NCBI GenBank assembly: GCA_947498775.1
Contig: CANMLL010000004.1
Location: forward strand, 186,001-250,000
Source of the DNA: an uncultured Aquimarina sp.
GTDB lineage: Bacteria; Bacteroidota; Bacteroidia; Flavobacteriales; Flavobacteriaceae
Direction: 5' to 3'
DNA length: 64,000 nucleotides
Made by a program: the position numbers and the translations under genes. Under the pieces are notes generated by a model that did no database searches, was not told where the DNA came from, and worked only from the letters and a program-made list of their open reading frames with translations. Below are positions 1-7,002 of the stretch, one piece after another (the stretch's first letter is position 1; each line of letters starts with the position of its first letter).

Positions 1-423
1 TATTATTGTATGAATACTATTGACCGCATTTCTAATATTTTCATTGTGATCAGACATTTCTATACTAAGATTAGACGCCATACATCCCATTTTACAATCT
101 AAATCCTCTTTTACTACATTTGATCTAAACTCATAAAAATCTAGAAGGCGTTGTTTTGGGGATAATTTTTTATTTTTTAAAATTTCGATTGCGGGACCTG
201 AAACTGATGTAAAATACTTGTCCAAAGCTTTTACTACAAAATCTTCTTTACTATCAAAATAAAAATAAAAAGAGCCTTTAGGTACATCAGCGGCTTTTAC
301 AATGTCATTAACACTAGTTGCATTATAACCTCGAGACCAAATAATCTCCATACCTTTTTCTAAAAGGTAATCGGCTTTGATCTCATGTTTTAAGGTTTTG
401 GACATTTCTCCTACTTTTTTCAT
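1..423 (-). CDS. TetR/AcrR family transcriptional regulator (3' end outside window)
   Basis: The reverse strand is open from an ATG at 423 to the window edge and encodes at least 141 residues. The N-terminal half is a TetR_N helix-turn-helix: the segment around VNDIVKAADVPKGSFYFYFD matches the recognition helix region, followed by SKEDF. A Cys-rich GCMASNL-type segment follows, as in the TetR_C families that sense small molecules. An alternative ATG at 405 lies directly after GGAGAA, but that spacing is too short for a ribosome site, so 423 is preferred. It is divergent from the TetR gene at 635. The ligand is unknown. Confidence 0.85.
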   Translation of the reverse strand, partial: MKKVGEMSKTLKHEIKADYLLEKGMEIIWSRGYNATSVNDIVKAADVPKGSFYFYFDSKEDFVVKALDKYFTSVSGPAIEILKNKKLSPKQRLLDFYEFRSNVVKEDLDCKMGCMASNLSIEMSDHNENIRNAVNSIHTII

Positions 424-582
424 GAACAAAAATATGACCACTCGTCTAGTAAATCAAAATTTTAAATGTTAAAATTTTCTTAGTGATTATGTTTTTAGGT
501 TAAATAGATTTGTGATTACTAGTTTTATGGCCTGTTTTAGCTTTGTAATACATAGTAGAAAAGATGAAGATTTATGCTTTTG

Positions 583-608
583 TAAATTAAACCAATTGGT
601 CTAATTTA
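583..608. promoter_or_regulatory. Palindromic operator for the downstream TetR regulator
   Basis: This is a 26-bp inverted repeat centred on AATT (half site TTGGTCTAATTTA) with a single mismatched pair. It lies 27 bp before the TetR start codon. TetR repressors bind such palindromes as dimers and usually repress themselves. The right half plus flank, GGTCTAATTTAATTA, recurs with one change upstream of the next gene (1245-1259). Confidence 0.6.
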
Positions 609-634
609 ATTATTTTTTATATATTTGAACCGAA

Positions 635-1216
635 ATGGGATATAAACATAACAAAGAAGAGATTTTAGAAACCGGATACCAGGTGTTGCGCAAGAATGGC
701 TATCATGATGTAGGGATTAACCAAATATTGAAAGAAGCGGGTATCCCAAAGGGTTCTTTTTATAACTTTTTTGAGTCTAAAGAAGATTTTGCAAGGCAGG
801 TGATAGAATACTATGGTTGTAACAATAGTAAATGGATAGAAACCCTTTTTGAAGAATCTGAAGAAACCCCAATTAATAAACTGAAATCATTTTACCAATT
901 GTTGGTATCCTATAATGAACAGGATGACTATAACGGAGGCTGTTTGGTCAATACCATGAGTAATGAAATAGGGCGTAATAGTGATGTACTTGCCAAAGAG
1001 TTAAATCAACAGTTTATAGGTTGGTTAACTATTATCGAAGAGGTGGTATCAGAAGGACAAAAACTTGGTGAAATTACTACAGTGTATACGGCTCTTGAAA
1101 TCGCAGAATACCTGCACTCGGGTTTTTTTGGTACGTTTTCTAGGATGAAAGTAACTAGAAGCCGTATTTATATGGATATTTGGATCAAAATGACTTTTGA
1201 TTTTATAAAAGTTTAA
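635..1216 (+). CDS. TetR/AcrR family transcriptional repressor
   Basis: The protein has 193 residues. The N-terminal TetR_N domain (about residues 5-50) shows GINQILKEAGIPKGSFYNFF followed by ESKEDFA, the canonical recognition helix and linker. The C-terminal ligand domain contains NGGCLVNTMSNE, a motif common in YxaF/LmrA-like TetR proteins. A near-perfect palindrome sits in its leader and a related half-site sits before the following SRPBCC gene. I infer that it represses itself and the 1266-2790 operon. The inducer is not identifiable. Confidence 0.88.
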   Translation: MGYKHNKEEILETGYQVLRKNGYHDVGINQILKEAGIPKGSFYNFFESKEDFARQVIEYYGCNNSKWIETLFEESEETPINKLKSFYQLLVSYNEQDDYNGGCLVNTMSNEIGRNSDVLAKELNQQFIGWLTIIEEVVSEGQKLGEITTVYTALEIAEYLHSGFFGTFSRMKVTRSRIYMDIWIKMTFDFIKV

Positions 1217-1239
1217 AAAAATTTACATTTAAAATAAGT

Positions 1240-1259
1240 AGAACGGTCTAGTTTAATTA
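1240..1259 (+). promoter_or_regulatory. Second TetR-type half-site before the SRPBCC operon
   Basis: GGTCTAGTTTAATTA matches 14 of 15 bases of the right half of the palindrome at 583-608. An imperfect left arm, TAGAAC, abuts it. It lies just upstream of the ATG at 1266, which suggests common control of this gene and the tetR gene. The left arm is weak, so binding is inferred. Confidence 0.4.
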
Positions 1260-1265
1260 AAATTT

Positions 1266-1736
1266 ATGAAAACACTTAATGTAAAACAGTTTACCAATGC
1301 CCCAGCGCAGATCAAGGTTGATCGATTGGTAAAAGCTCCTATCGAGGTTGTATGGCAGGTGGTAGCTGATCATCAAGGCATGACACAATGGATGCCCATG
1401 ATCAAACATGTAAACCTGGTAAAACCAGACGAAAAAGGTGCTTGGGGTGAAGGGTGTGAGCGTCATTGTCAGTTTGGCGGTGATCTACTCCAGGAAAAAA
1501 TCGTGCATTGGGATCCACCCTATGGATATGCGTATAGCATTGCTGATATGCATATTGTAAAAAATCATGTGGGACATATTGAACTCATAGAAAAAATGGA
1601 TGGAACCCTGGTAACATGGACCCAATATTTCGAACCTCAAGGCAATTTTGTGAAAAAGTGGATGGCCAAAAATGTGATGTTACCACAAGTAATGAAAAAA
1701 GCACTTAAAAACCTCGAAAAGAAAACTGCTGTATAA
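1266..1736 (+). CDS. SRPBCC (START/Bet v1-like) family protein
   Basis: The protein has 156 residues. The opening (IKVDRLVKAPIEVVWQVVAD followed by WMPMI) is the standard first strand and helix of polyketide-cyclase/SRPBCC folds, which bind hydrophobic ligands in a deep cavity. A C-terminal amphipathic helix (VMLPQVMKKALKNLEKK) closes the fold. There is no signal peptide, so it is cytoplasmic. It follows the TetR gene by 49 bp and precedes a lipoprotein by 15 bp, so a TetR-controlled operon is likely. The ligand is unknown. Confidence 0.8.
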   Translation: MKTLNVKQFTNAPAQIKVDRLVKAPIEVVWQVVADHQGMTQWMPMIKHVNLVKPDEKGAWGEGCERHCQFGGDLLQEKIVHWDPPYGYAYSIADMHIVKNHVGHIELIEKMDGTLVTWTQYFEPQGNFVKKWMAKNVMLPQVMKKALKNLEKKTAV

Positions 1737-1751
1737 ACTTTAAATCAAAAA

Positions 1752-2648
1752 ATGATGAAATCAATTCTTAAAATTTTAATAATCACCTTAATCGCTTTAG
1801 GAATACAGTCCTGTAAATCGGTTGACCTTAGAACCGATGTGGTCCTTAACAATCCCAACAGTGATGAACAAAAAGGAAAACAACTTCTTGAGAAAGCCGT
1901 AATTGCCATGGGATATGATAAGCTCCAGGAGGCAAAAGTGTATGAAACAACTACAAAATTTGACTGGAAAGGAATGTGGCTTACCATGCCCATGAATGCC
2001 TTACCGGGTAATAATAATAAGGATATTAAGTTCCGTTTTGCTACCAATTCTTTTGATGGACAAGTAGAATATCTCGAAGGGCGTAAAAAAGGAACTATCC
2101 AAGGTTTACAATCCTGGGAAGGTTATAAAACTGAAGTAGGTAGTGATTACCTGAAGCAACACGAACATGATCGTTATATCTGGGGGCTGGCCACCTATCA
2201 TTATTTATTAGAAGCTCCGTATCGCGTATTAAACGAATGTGATATCATACGCTATGCCGGAGAAAAAACTTTTAAGGGAAGAAACTTTGATTTGGTATAT
2301 GCAACCTGGGGTACCGAAGCTCCCAATAAGAAATATGATCGATGGCTAATGTATATTAACAAAGAGACTGGATTTATTGATATGCTAGAGGTTACCATAA
2401 ACGACTTCTTTTTACCCATGCCAAAAGGAATGCAACATGCTACAGTACATGTAGAAAGAGAGAAAACAAGCATAGGGACTTATATGCCCAGCAATGTGAT
2501 CATTCAGCTGAAATCACCCAAGAAAAAGGAAAACAAAGTATATTCATTTGCTCTACGCGATTATAAATTTGACTCTTTTCCTAAGGAAACACTATATCCT
2601 ATCGATGGTTTGAAGTTTTACGGAAACACAAAACCCGAAATAGAGTAA
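1752..2648 (+). CDS. Conserved lipoprotein of unknown function
   Basis: The protein has 298 residues with a lipoprotein signal peptide (lipobox LGIQSC, Cys about residue 21). The remainder is a soluble beta-rich domain with many Trp/Tyr/Gly and no catalytic motif I recognise. In layout it resembles the flavobacterial outer-membrane-lipoprotein-associated families such as LolA/DUF6503-type proteins: a repeated beta meander plus a long mature domain of about 270 residues. It lies 15 bp after the SRPBCC gene and is probably co-transcribed with it. Function is not assigned. Confidence 0.7.
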   Translation: MMKSILKILIITLIALGIQSCKSVDLRTDVVLNNPNSDEQKGKQLLEKAVIAMGYDKLQEAKVYETTTKFDWKGMWLTMPMNALPGNNNKDIKFRFATNSFDGQVEYLEGRKKGTIQGLQSWEGYKTEVGSDYLKQHEHDRYIWGLATYHYLLEAPYRVLNECDIIRYAGEKTFKGRNFDLVYATWGTEAPNKKYDRWLMYINKETGFIDMLEVTINDFFLPMPKGMQHATVHVEREKTSIGTYMPSNVIIQLKSPKKKENKVYSFALRDYKFDSFPKETLYPIDGLKFYGNTKPEIE

Positions 2649-2661
2649 ATGTCTAAAAACA

Positions 2662-2790
2662 ATGAAAGAAAAAAAGAAAAAATGGGTGATGTCTTTGTTC
2701 AAAGAAGATGAAGAAGGTGTATCAGATACACCAAAAAAGAATAAAAACAATCCAAAAAAGGATTACTTCTTAAAACTTTTTAAGCAATAA
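2662..2790 (+). CDS. Small basic ORF, 42 aa, hypothetical
   Basis: ATG at 2662 opens a 42-residue Lys-rich product (about one third Lys/Arg) ending FLKLFKQ. It begins 13 bp after the lipoprotein stop and is followed at once by a rho-independent terminator, so it lies inside the transcript. No domain is recognisable. It could be a true small protein or chance coding in an AT-rich tail. Confidence 0.35.
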   Translation: MKEKKKKWVMSLFKEDEEGVSDTPKKNKNNPKKDYFLKLFKQ

Positions 2791-2794
2791 CAGA

Positions 2795-2819
2795 AGGACT
2801 CCATAGGGAGCCTCTTTTT
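2795..2819 (+). terminator. Rho-independent terminator
   Basis: AGG-a-CTCC / GGAGCCT form a stem with one bulge and an ATAG loop, followed by TCTTTTT. It ends the tetR-SRPBCC-lipoprotein operon. Confidence 0.6.
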
Positions 2820-2912
2820 GTACAATCATTTCAAAGATGTCGAATACCGTATTAAATAAGTTTTTTAGAAATATTTAATAATTGAGGTGTTAACAACTAA
2901 TTAAATTCTCTT

Positions 2913-2920
2913 TATTTTTG
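2913..2920 (+). promoter_or_regulatory. -7 promoter box for the AraC gene
   Basis: TATTTTTG matches the Bacteroidota sigma-A -7 consensus TAnnTTTG. It ends only 4 bp before the GTG start, so the mRNA would be almost leaderless if this promoter is used. That, or a later start codon, should be considered. Confidence 0.4.
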
Positions 2921-2924
2921 GTTC

Positions 2925-3830
2925 GTGGAGCACTTTACTACACTACATGATTACTGTAAGGGAATAAATATCCCTTCTCCTAAATGGGAACATTTTGATG
3001 TACGCACTTTTGAAGAAAATATGAAAACTGTGCATCAACAAATGCCTCCTTTTAAGCATGAATTTTATGCCATTGCGGTAAAGTTAGATGGAGGAGGGTT
3101 TGCCAAAACAGGTAATTACTCAACCGAAAATTTAAAAGCCACCGTTTTTTTTAATTCTCCCTATCAAATTTTACAATGGGATATTGCACCCGATTGGGAA
3201 GGTTTCTATATCATTTTTTCTGAAGATTTTTATCGCCGTGACAATGAGAAAAAACAGATTAGTTTAGATTTCCCTTTTCTTTTGGTGGACAATACAGTAC
3301 CTATTGAAATTTCTGATCATGAAGCGGTAACTTTCATGAAAACCCTTGAGGAAATATATACAGAGTATCATAATAGCGCCAAGTTCTCTGAGGCTATTAT
3401 CTTTCATCATACACAAGTTTTACTGTATAAGGTGGCTAGGCTTTTTCAGGAAAGAGTTCCCAGGGATCAACAAACTTTTGTACGTCGAGATAATGATTTG
3501 TCATTGGTTAGTAGGTTCAAAACATTTGTAGAGACCAGTTTTTATCCAAATTTGGGATATGAAAATGGAGAACCCCATAAAGTTCAGTTTTATGCAGATC
3601 AACTTAATATTCACCCTAATCACCTTAATGCGGTTGTAAAGCGCATTGCTTCACAATCGGCCTCAGAACTGATCTATAAGCATATGGTTTCTCTTGCCAA
3701 ATCCAAACTTCAGAATACCGATATTTCGATCAAAGAAATTGCTTTTGAATTATATTATAACTACCCCAACCACTTTGCTAACTTCTTTAAAAAACAAACA
3801 GGAATGACCCCTGGAGAATATAGAAAATAG
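2925..3830 (+). CDS. AraC family transcriptional regulator
   Basis: The protein has 301 residues with a GTG start. No in-frame ATG occurs nearby, and the start aligns with the two other AraC proteins here. Residues 1-180 form a cupin-like ligand-sensing domain. Residues about 195-300 carry the double helix-turn-helix with LNIHPNHLNAVVKRI and the C-terminal signature HFANFFKKQTGMTPGEYRK. A degraded copy of the last 20 residues of such a protein occurs at 5804-5872. Targets are unknown. Confidence 0.88.
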   Translation: MEHFTTLHDYCKGINIPSPKWEHFDVRTFEENMKTVHQQMPPFKHEFYAIAVKLDGGGFAKTGNYSTENLKATVFFNSPYQILQWDIAPDWEGFYIIFSEDFYRRDNEKKQISLDFPFLLVDNTVPIEISDHEAVTFMKTLEEIYTEYHNSAKFSEAIIFHHTQVLLYKVARLFQERVPRDQQTFVRRDNDLSLVSRFKTFVETSFYPNLGYENGEPHKVQFYADQLNIHPNHLNAVVKRIASQSASELIYKHMVSLAKSKLQNTDISIKEIAFELYYNYPNHFANFFKKQTGMTPGEYRK

Positions 3831-3836
3831 ATAAAA

Positions 3837-3865
3837 AGTTGCATTATCTTATTGATTATGCAACT
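3837..3865. terminator. Stem-loop between convergent genes
   Basis: AGTTGCATTATC and GATTATGCAACT pair at 11 of 12 positions across a TTATT loop. A T-rich tract follows on the plus strand. It can serve the AraC gene and, on the other strand, the convergent 3890-4774 gene. Confidence 0.55.
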
Positions 3866-3889
3866 TCAGATTTTTCGGCAATTAATTAT

Positions 3890-4774
3890 TTATTTGACAA
3901 TGATTTCTTCAGGATTCCAGTAACCTATATGACTCACAATTTTACCATATTCGTTATAGGTGGTTACATTAATACCATGAAATGTGGCTTCTTTCCCGTC
4001 ATTTGTAATTCCTTTACCAGTCCATTTTGAAGTAGCTATAAGTCCTTTTACGTAGATATAATCAGGGTATAACCCGGCAGTTTTAAAAGCTGCCATAAAG
4101 TCTTTACCTATTTTAATAATATCCTCCTTACTATTAGGAATAGTGCTTCCGTAAGGATCATTGATATAAGCGTTATCTGCAAAACTGTCGGCCCATATCA
4201 TTGCATCTCCACTTTGTGTTGCTTTAAAATAATCTTCAGTCCATTGACGAACATCAGTATCAGTAATTTCTGGCGTATTGCCTAAGTAAATCTCGCCTTT
4301 TCCATCTTCAAAAAACCCATTTATAGAAGTTACCGTAAGCCATCCTCTGGCTTTTTCATATTTTCCTGTACCTCCCATAAATTTGCCAGAGACTTCGATA
4401 ATTACCTTACTTCCTTCAATAATAAACTTTTGAGCTGAATAGGATAAGAATAAAAGATCTTGATCAGGTGCGGTACCTTCCAGTTCGAACATATTGATTT
4501 TCATTGTTCCGAAAAGTTGATTTTCGTCATTCGCCGATACTCTGTTTGCCGTAGCACCGTTTATATGAGTATTTCCTACGTTACCATTTTCGAACTCCCA
4601 ATGCCAAGAACCTGTAAGTTGCCCGGCCTGGGCGAAAACGAAGGGTTCATTATTCTGAATGGCGTACCCTTCTGCAAATTGATATCCTCCTATTACTTTG
4701 AATTTTAAAATTTCTTGTGATTTCATAGCTATAAAATTTAATAATGTTATAAGTAAAATGATTTGTGTTCTCAT
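3890..4774 (-). CDS. Secreted protein with allene-oxide-cyclase-like and SnoaL/NTF2-like domains
   Basis: Starting at the ATG at 4774 gives 294 residues with a signal peptide (MRTQIILLITLLNFIAMKSQ). A start 24 bp upstream would place extra polar residues before it and overlap the promoter region. Residues about 20-165 are a beta-barrel-like stretch with GGTGKYEKARG, typical of dirigent/allene oxide cyclase barrels. Residues about 175-290 are a SnoaL/NTF2-like domain with WTEDYFKATQSGDAMIWADS and NDPYG. No catalytic function is assigned. It is convergent with one AraC gene and downstream of another. Confidence 0.7.
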   Translation of the reverse strand: MRTQIILLITLLNFIAMKSQEILKFKVIGGYQFAEGYAIQNNEPFVFAQAGQLTGSWHWEFENGNVGNTHINGATANRVSANDENQLFGTMKINMFELEGTAPDQDLLFLSYSAQKFIIEGSKVIIEVSGKFMGGTGKYEKARGWLTVTSINGFFEDGKGEIYLGNTPEITDTDVRQWTEDYFKATQSGDAMIWADSFADNAYINDPYGSTIPNSKEDIIKIGKDFMAAFKTAGLYPDYIYVKGLIATSKWTGKGITNDGKEATFHGINVTTYNEYGKIVSHIGYWNPEEIIVK

Positions 4775-4795
4775 CGTTTTTAAATTTTGATATAA

Positions 4796-4803
4796 CAAAA
4801 GTA
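4796..4803 (-). promoter_or_regulatory. -7 promoter box for the SnoaL-domain gene
   Basis: Read on the minus strand, TACTTTTG fits TAnnTTTG exactly. It ends about 21 bp before the chosen ATG at 4774, which supports that start over the one further upstream. Confidence 0.5.
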
Positions 4804-4849
4804 TGCTTCAAAAAGGAGGTCGGATATAACAAAAAATGGAGAGAATGTT

Positions 4850-5761
4850 CTATTTCTTGGATGTGTATTGTCCTCGATACTGCAATGGAGTTTGACCGGT
4901 ATGTTTTTTAAAGAATTTACCAAAATGAGAGGGAGAGGCAAAGTTCAGCATATAGGCGATTCCTTTGATATCATCTATACTATAAACCAAAAGGTTTTTA
5001 GCTTCTAGCAATAGACGCTCATTAATAAAATGTAATGCGTTTTGACCGGTACTTTTCTTGATGGTTTCGCTTAAATGATTAGGGGTGATGTGTAGCAATT
5101 CAGAATACTCTTTTACACTGCGCTTAGTAAGATAATAGTTGTTGATCAAGTTCTGAAACCTATAAAAAACTCCATCATTGGTTTGCGATTTGTACATCTC
5201 TTCTGTTCTGCTATCAAAAAGATTAAGACATTTATATAAAAGTGCCAATAGATAATGTTGCAAGATTTCTTGTGAAAAAGCTGTTCTAGGCTCATTATAT
5301 TCTTTATACAAATCATTAAAAAGTTCTATTACCCTTTCTATCTGATCTTGAGAAATAGGAATAGCATTGAGTTCATCAAGATTAAAGTATCGAAATCTTT
5401 CCTGAAATTCTGCAGGTTTAAAGGGTAATAATGATTGCTTAAAATTAAGTATAAACCCTTCAATTTTAGGATCTCGAACCCAAGAATAAATATGTTGAGG
5501 TGAAATGAAGTATAGAACCGCATTTACTTTTTGCACTTTACTTTGATTAATATTAAGTTGAGAATCTCCAAAACCGGTAATAAAGGAAACTTGATGAAAA
5601 TCTTTGGAATGAGGTTTCATCACTTTTAAAGAATCCTGAGTGAAATCAGAAAATTTATAGATATGCAAATTTGGATTTTGTGTACAAACAGAAACATTGA
5701 TATACTCATACAAAGTATTCATTTCTTTGAAATGGAGTATTTGAAAGGTTTTTTCTTTCAT
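4850..5761 (-). CDS. AraC family transcriptional regulator
   Basis: The protein has 303 residues. The N-terminal sensing domain covers residues 1-190, and a double HTH covers about 200-300 with LLHITPNHLSETIKKSTGQN and HFGKFFKKHTGQTPLQYRG. The start at 5761 (FQILHFKEMNTL) aligns with IVVFKDIATLL of the AraC protein at 13760-14665, so it is preferred to the internal Met at 5722. It is divergent from the hydrolase gene at 6008, with an AraC relic and a tandem repeat between them, and is the natural candidate to regulate that hydrolase. Confidence 0.88.
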   Translation of the reverse strand: MKEKTFQILHFKEMNTLYEYINVSVCTQNPNLHIYKFSDFTQDSLKVMKPHSKDFHQVSFITGFGDSQLNINQSKVQKVNAVLYFISPQHIYSWVRDPKIEGFILNFKQSLLPFKPAEFQERFRYFNLDELNAIPISQDQIERVIELFNDLYKEYNEPRTAFSQEILQHYLLALLYKCLNLFDSRTEEMYKSQTNDGVFYRFQNLINNYYLTKRSVKEYSELLHITPNHLSETIKKSTGQNALHFINERLLLEAKNLLVYSIDDIKGIAYMLNFASPSHFGKFFKKHTGQTPLQYRGQYTSKK

Positions 5762-5803
5762 GCTAATAAAGATATAACAACTTATTTAAGTTATACAACC
5801 TTA

Positions 5804-5872
5804 ATGGATCAATGGGCTAATTTCTTCAAAAAACAAATGGGGATGACTCCTAATCAATTCCGGAAAGGATAG
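5804..5872 (+). pseudogene. Relic of an AraC regulator C-terminus
   Basis: The last 22 codons before the TAG at 5872 read WANFFKKQMGMTPNQFRKG, clearly the terminal helix of an AraC/XylS DNA-binding domain. It closely resembles ANFFKKQTGMTPGEYRK in the AraC protein at 2925-3830. No upstream domain in this frame belongs to the family. It is a leftover 3' end of a deleted regulator gene, not an expressed gene. Confidence 0.75.
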
Positions 5873-5890
5873 AAAAACTCCCTAGTTTTC

Positions 5891-5951
5891 CTTCTTCTTT
5901 GAAATCTGTACTTCTTGCTTTGAAATGTGTACTTCCTACCTTCAATAGGTA
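5891..5951 (+). repeat. Three tandem ~20-bp repeats upstream of the hydrolase promoter
   Basis: Three successive copies start at 5891, 5911 and 5932 with the form CTTCYTnCTTTGAAATSTGTA; the third is more diverged (CTTCCTACCTTCAATAGGTA). The 20-21-bp period equals two helical turns, the spacing used by AraC-family subunits on direct repeats. The array ends 3 bp before a -7 box, so it covers the -33 region and looks like an activator site. Confidence 0.6.
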
Positions 5952-5954
5952 CAG

Positions 5955-5962
5955 TAGATTTG
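5955..5962 (+). promoter_or_regulatory. -7 promoter box of the hydrolase operon
   Basis: TAGATTTG matches TAnnTTTG and continues as TAGTGTG, as in the promoter at 11495-11502 (TAAATTTGTAGTGT). It lies 45 bp before the ATG at 6008. Confidence 0.6.
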
Positions 5963-6007
5963 TAGTGTGATTCATTGATAATAGTAATAATTCTAAAAAA
6001 TAAAGTC

Positions 6008-6982
6008 ATGAAAAAGATATTCTTAACTACAGTAATTCTAATAATAAGTTTAGCGGTAACCGCACAAAAAGAAAATTCAATTCAAAAAAATGGCATTATG
6101 AAAAAAGTAACATTCAAAAGAGATAATTTACAATTAGTTGGCCATCTTTTTACTCCAGTTGATTTTAACCCGAATAAAAAGTATCCTGCGGTACTTATCG
6201 GCGGTTCTTTAACATCAGTAAAAGAACAAATGGCAAGTACATATGCCCGGGAGTTGGTAAAAGAAGGTATTGTAGCACTTGCATTTGATTATAGTCACTA
6301 TGGAGAAAGTGAAGGGCAACCTAGACAATTCGAAGATCCAGCACAAAAACTAAAAGATTTGCAGGCTGCAGTAACCTATTTAGAGCGACTGGATTATGTT
6401 TCGGGAGTAGGCGCATTAGGAGTATGTACTTCTGGAGGCAATATGGCTTATCTAGCTGAAACCGATGATCGAATAAAAGCTGTAATCACTGTAGCTGCCT
6501 GGTTGCCCAATGAGGAAACGTTGCCTTTATTATATGGAAGTGAAGAGAACCTAAAAACACTTCGTGAATCAGGTAACCAAGCTAAAGAAAAATATGACGC
6601 TCAAGGAGAAAACAAAATCGTCCTTGCCTATAGTGATACAGATAAAACAGCTTCTCATTTTGGTCCGATGGAATACTATATGGACACAACCCGTGGTGGT
6701 GGAGTAGAAGAATGGAAAAATGAATTTGCAACTATGAGCTGGCCTACCTGGTTAGATTTTAATCCAATGGATAAGGCTAAAAATATCAAGGCACCCGTTA
6801 TGGTGATCCACTCTGATGGAAGTGCGTTGCCTGACAATGCAAAACAATTTTATAATGACCTTGAGGGTGAAAAAGAATTGGTTTGGTTAGATGGGTATCA
6901 CTTTGATTTCTATGATCAGGAAAAACAAGTTCAAGAAGCATCAGAAAATGCTGTAAGATTTATTAAGGCTCACATACAATAA
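6008..6982 (+). CDS. Secreted alpha/beta hydrolase (dienelactone-hydrolase/YcjY-like)
   Basis: From the ATG at 6008 the product has 324 residues with a Sec signal peptide (MKKIFLTTVILIISLAVTAQ). An upstream ATG at 5975 would put a hydrophilic segment before the signal, so it is rejected. The nucleophile elbow is GVCTSGG, with Cys140 (as in GxCxG dienelactone hydrolases) or Ser142 as nucleophile. The acid region is HSDGSALP and the catalytic His is likely His298 in DGYHFDFYD. The substrate is unknown. It is co-transcribed with 7003-8922, whose C-terminal half is a paralogue. Confidence 0.82.
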   Translation: MKKIFLTTVILIISLAVTAQKENSIQKNGIMKKVTFKRDNLQLVGHLFTPVDFNPNKKYPAVLIGGSLTSVKEQMASTYARELVKEGIVALAFDYSHYGESEGQPRQFEDPAQKLKDLQAAVTYLERLDYVSGVGALGVCTSGGNMAYLAETDDRIKAVITVAAWLPNEETLPLLYGSEENLKTLRESGNQAKEKYDAQGENKIVLAYSDTDKTASHFGPMEYYMDTTRGGGVEEWKNEFATMSWPTWLDFNPMDKAKNIKAPVMVIHSDGSALPDNAKQFYNDLEGEKELVWLDGYHFDFYDQEKQVQEASENAVRFIKAHIQ

Positions 6983-7002
6983 TTAACTTAAAACAAGATA
7001 CA

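Noticed and set aside
5663..5872. A 69-codon ORF overlapping the AraC gene start.
   Set aside because: The first 45 codons are antisense to the 4850-5761 gene. Only the last 20 match AraC; recorded as a relic instead.
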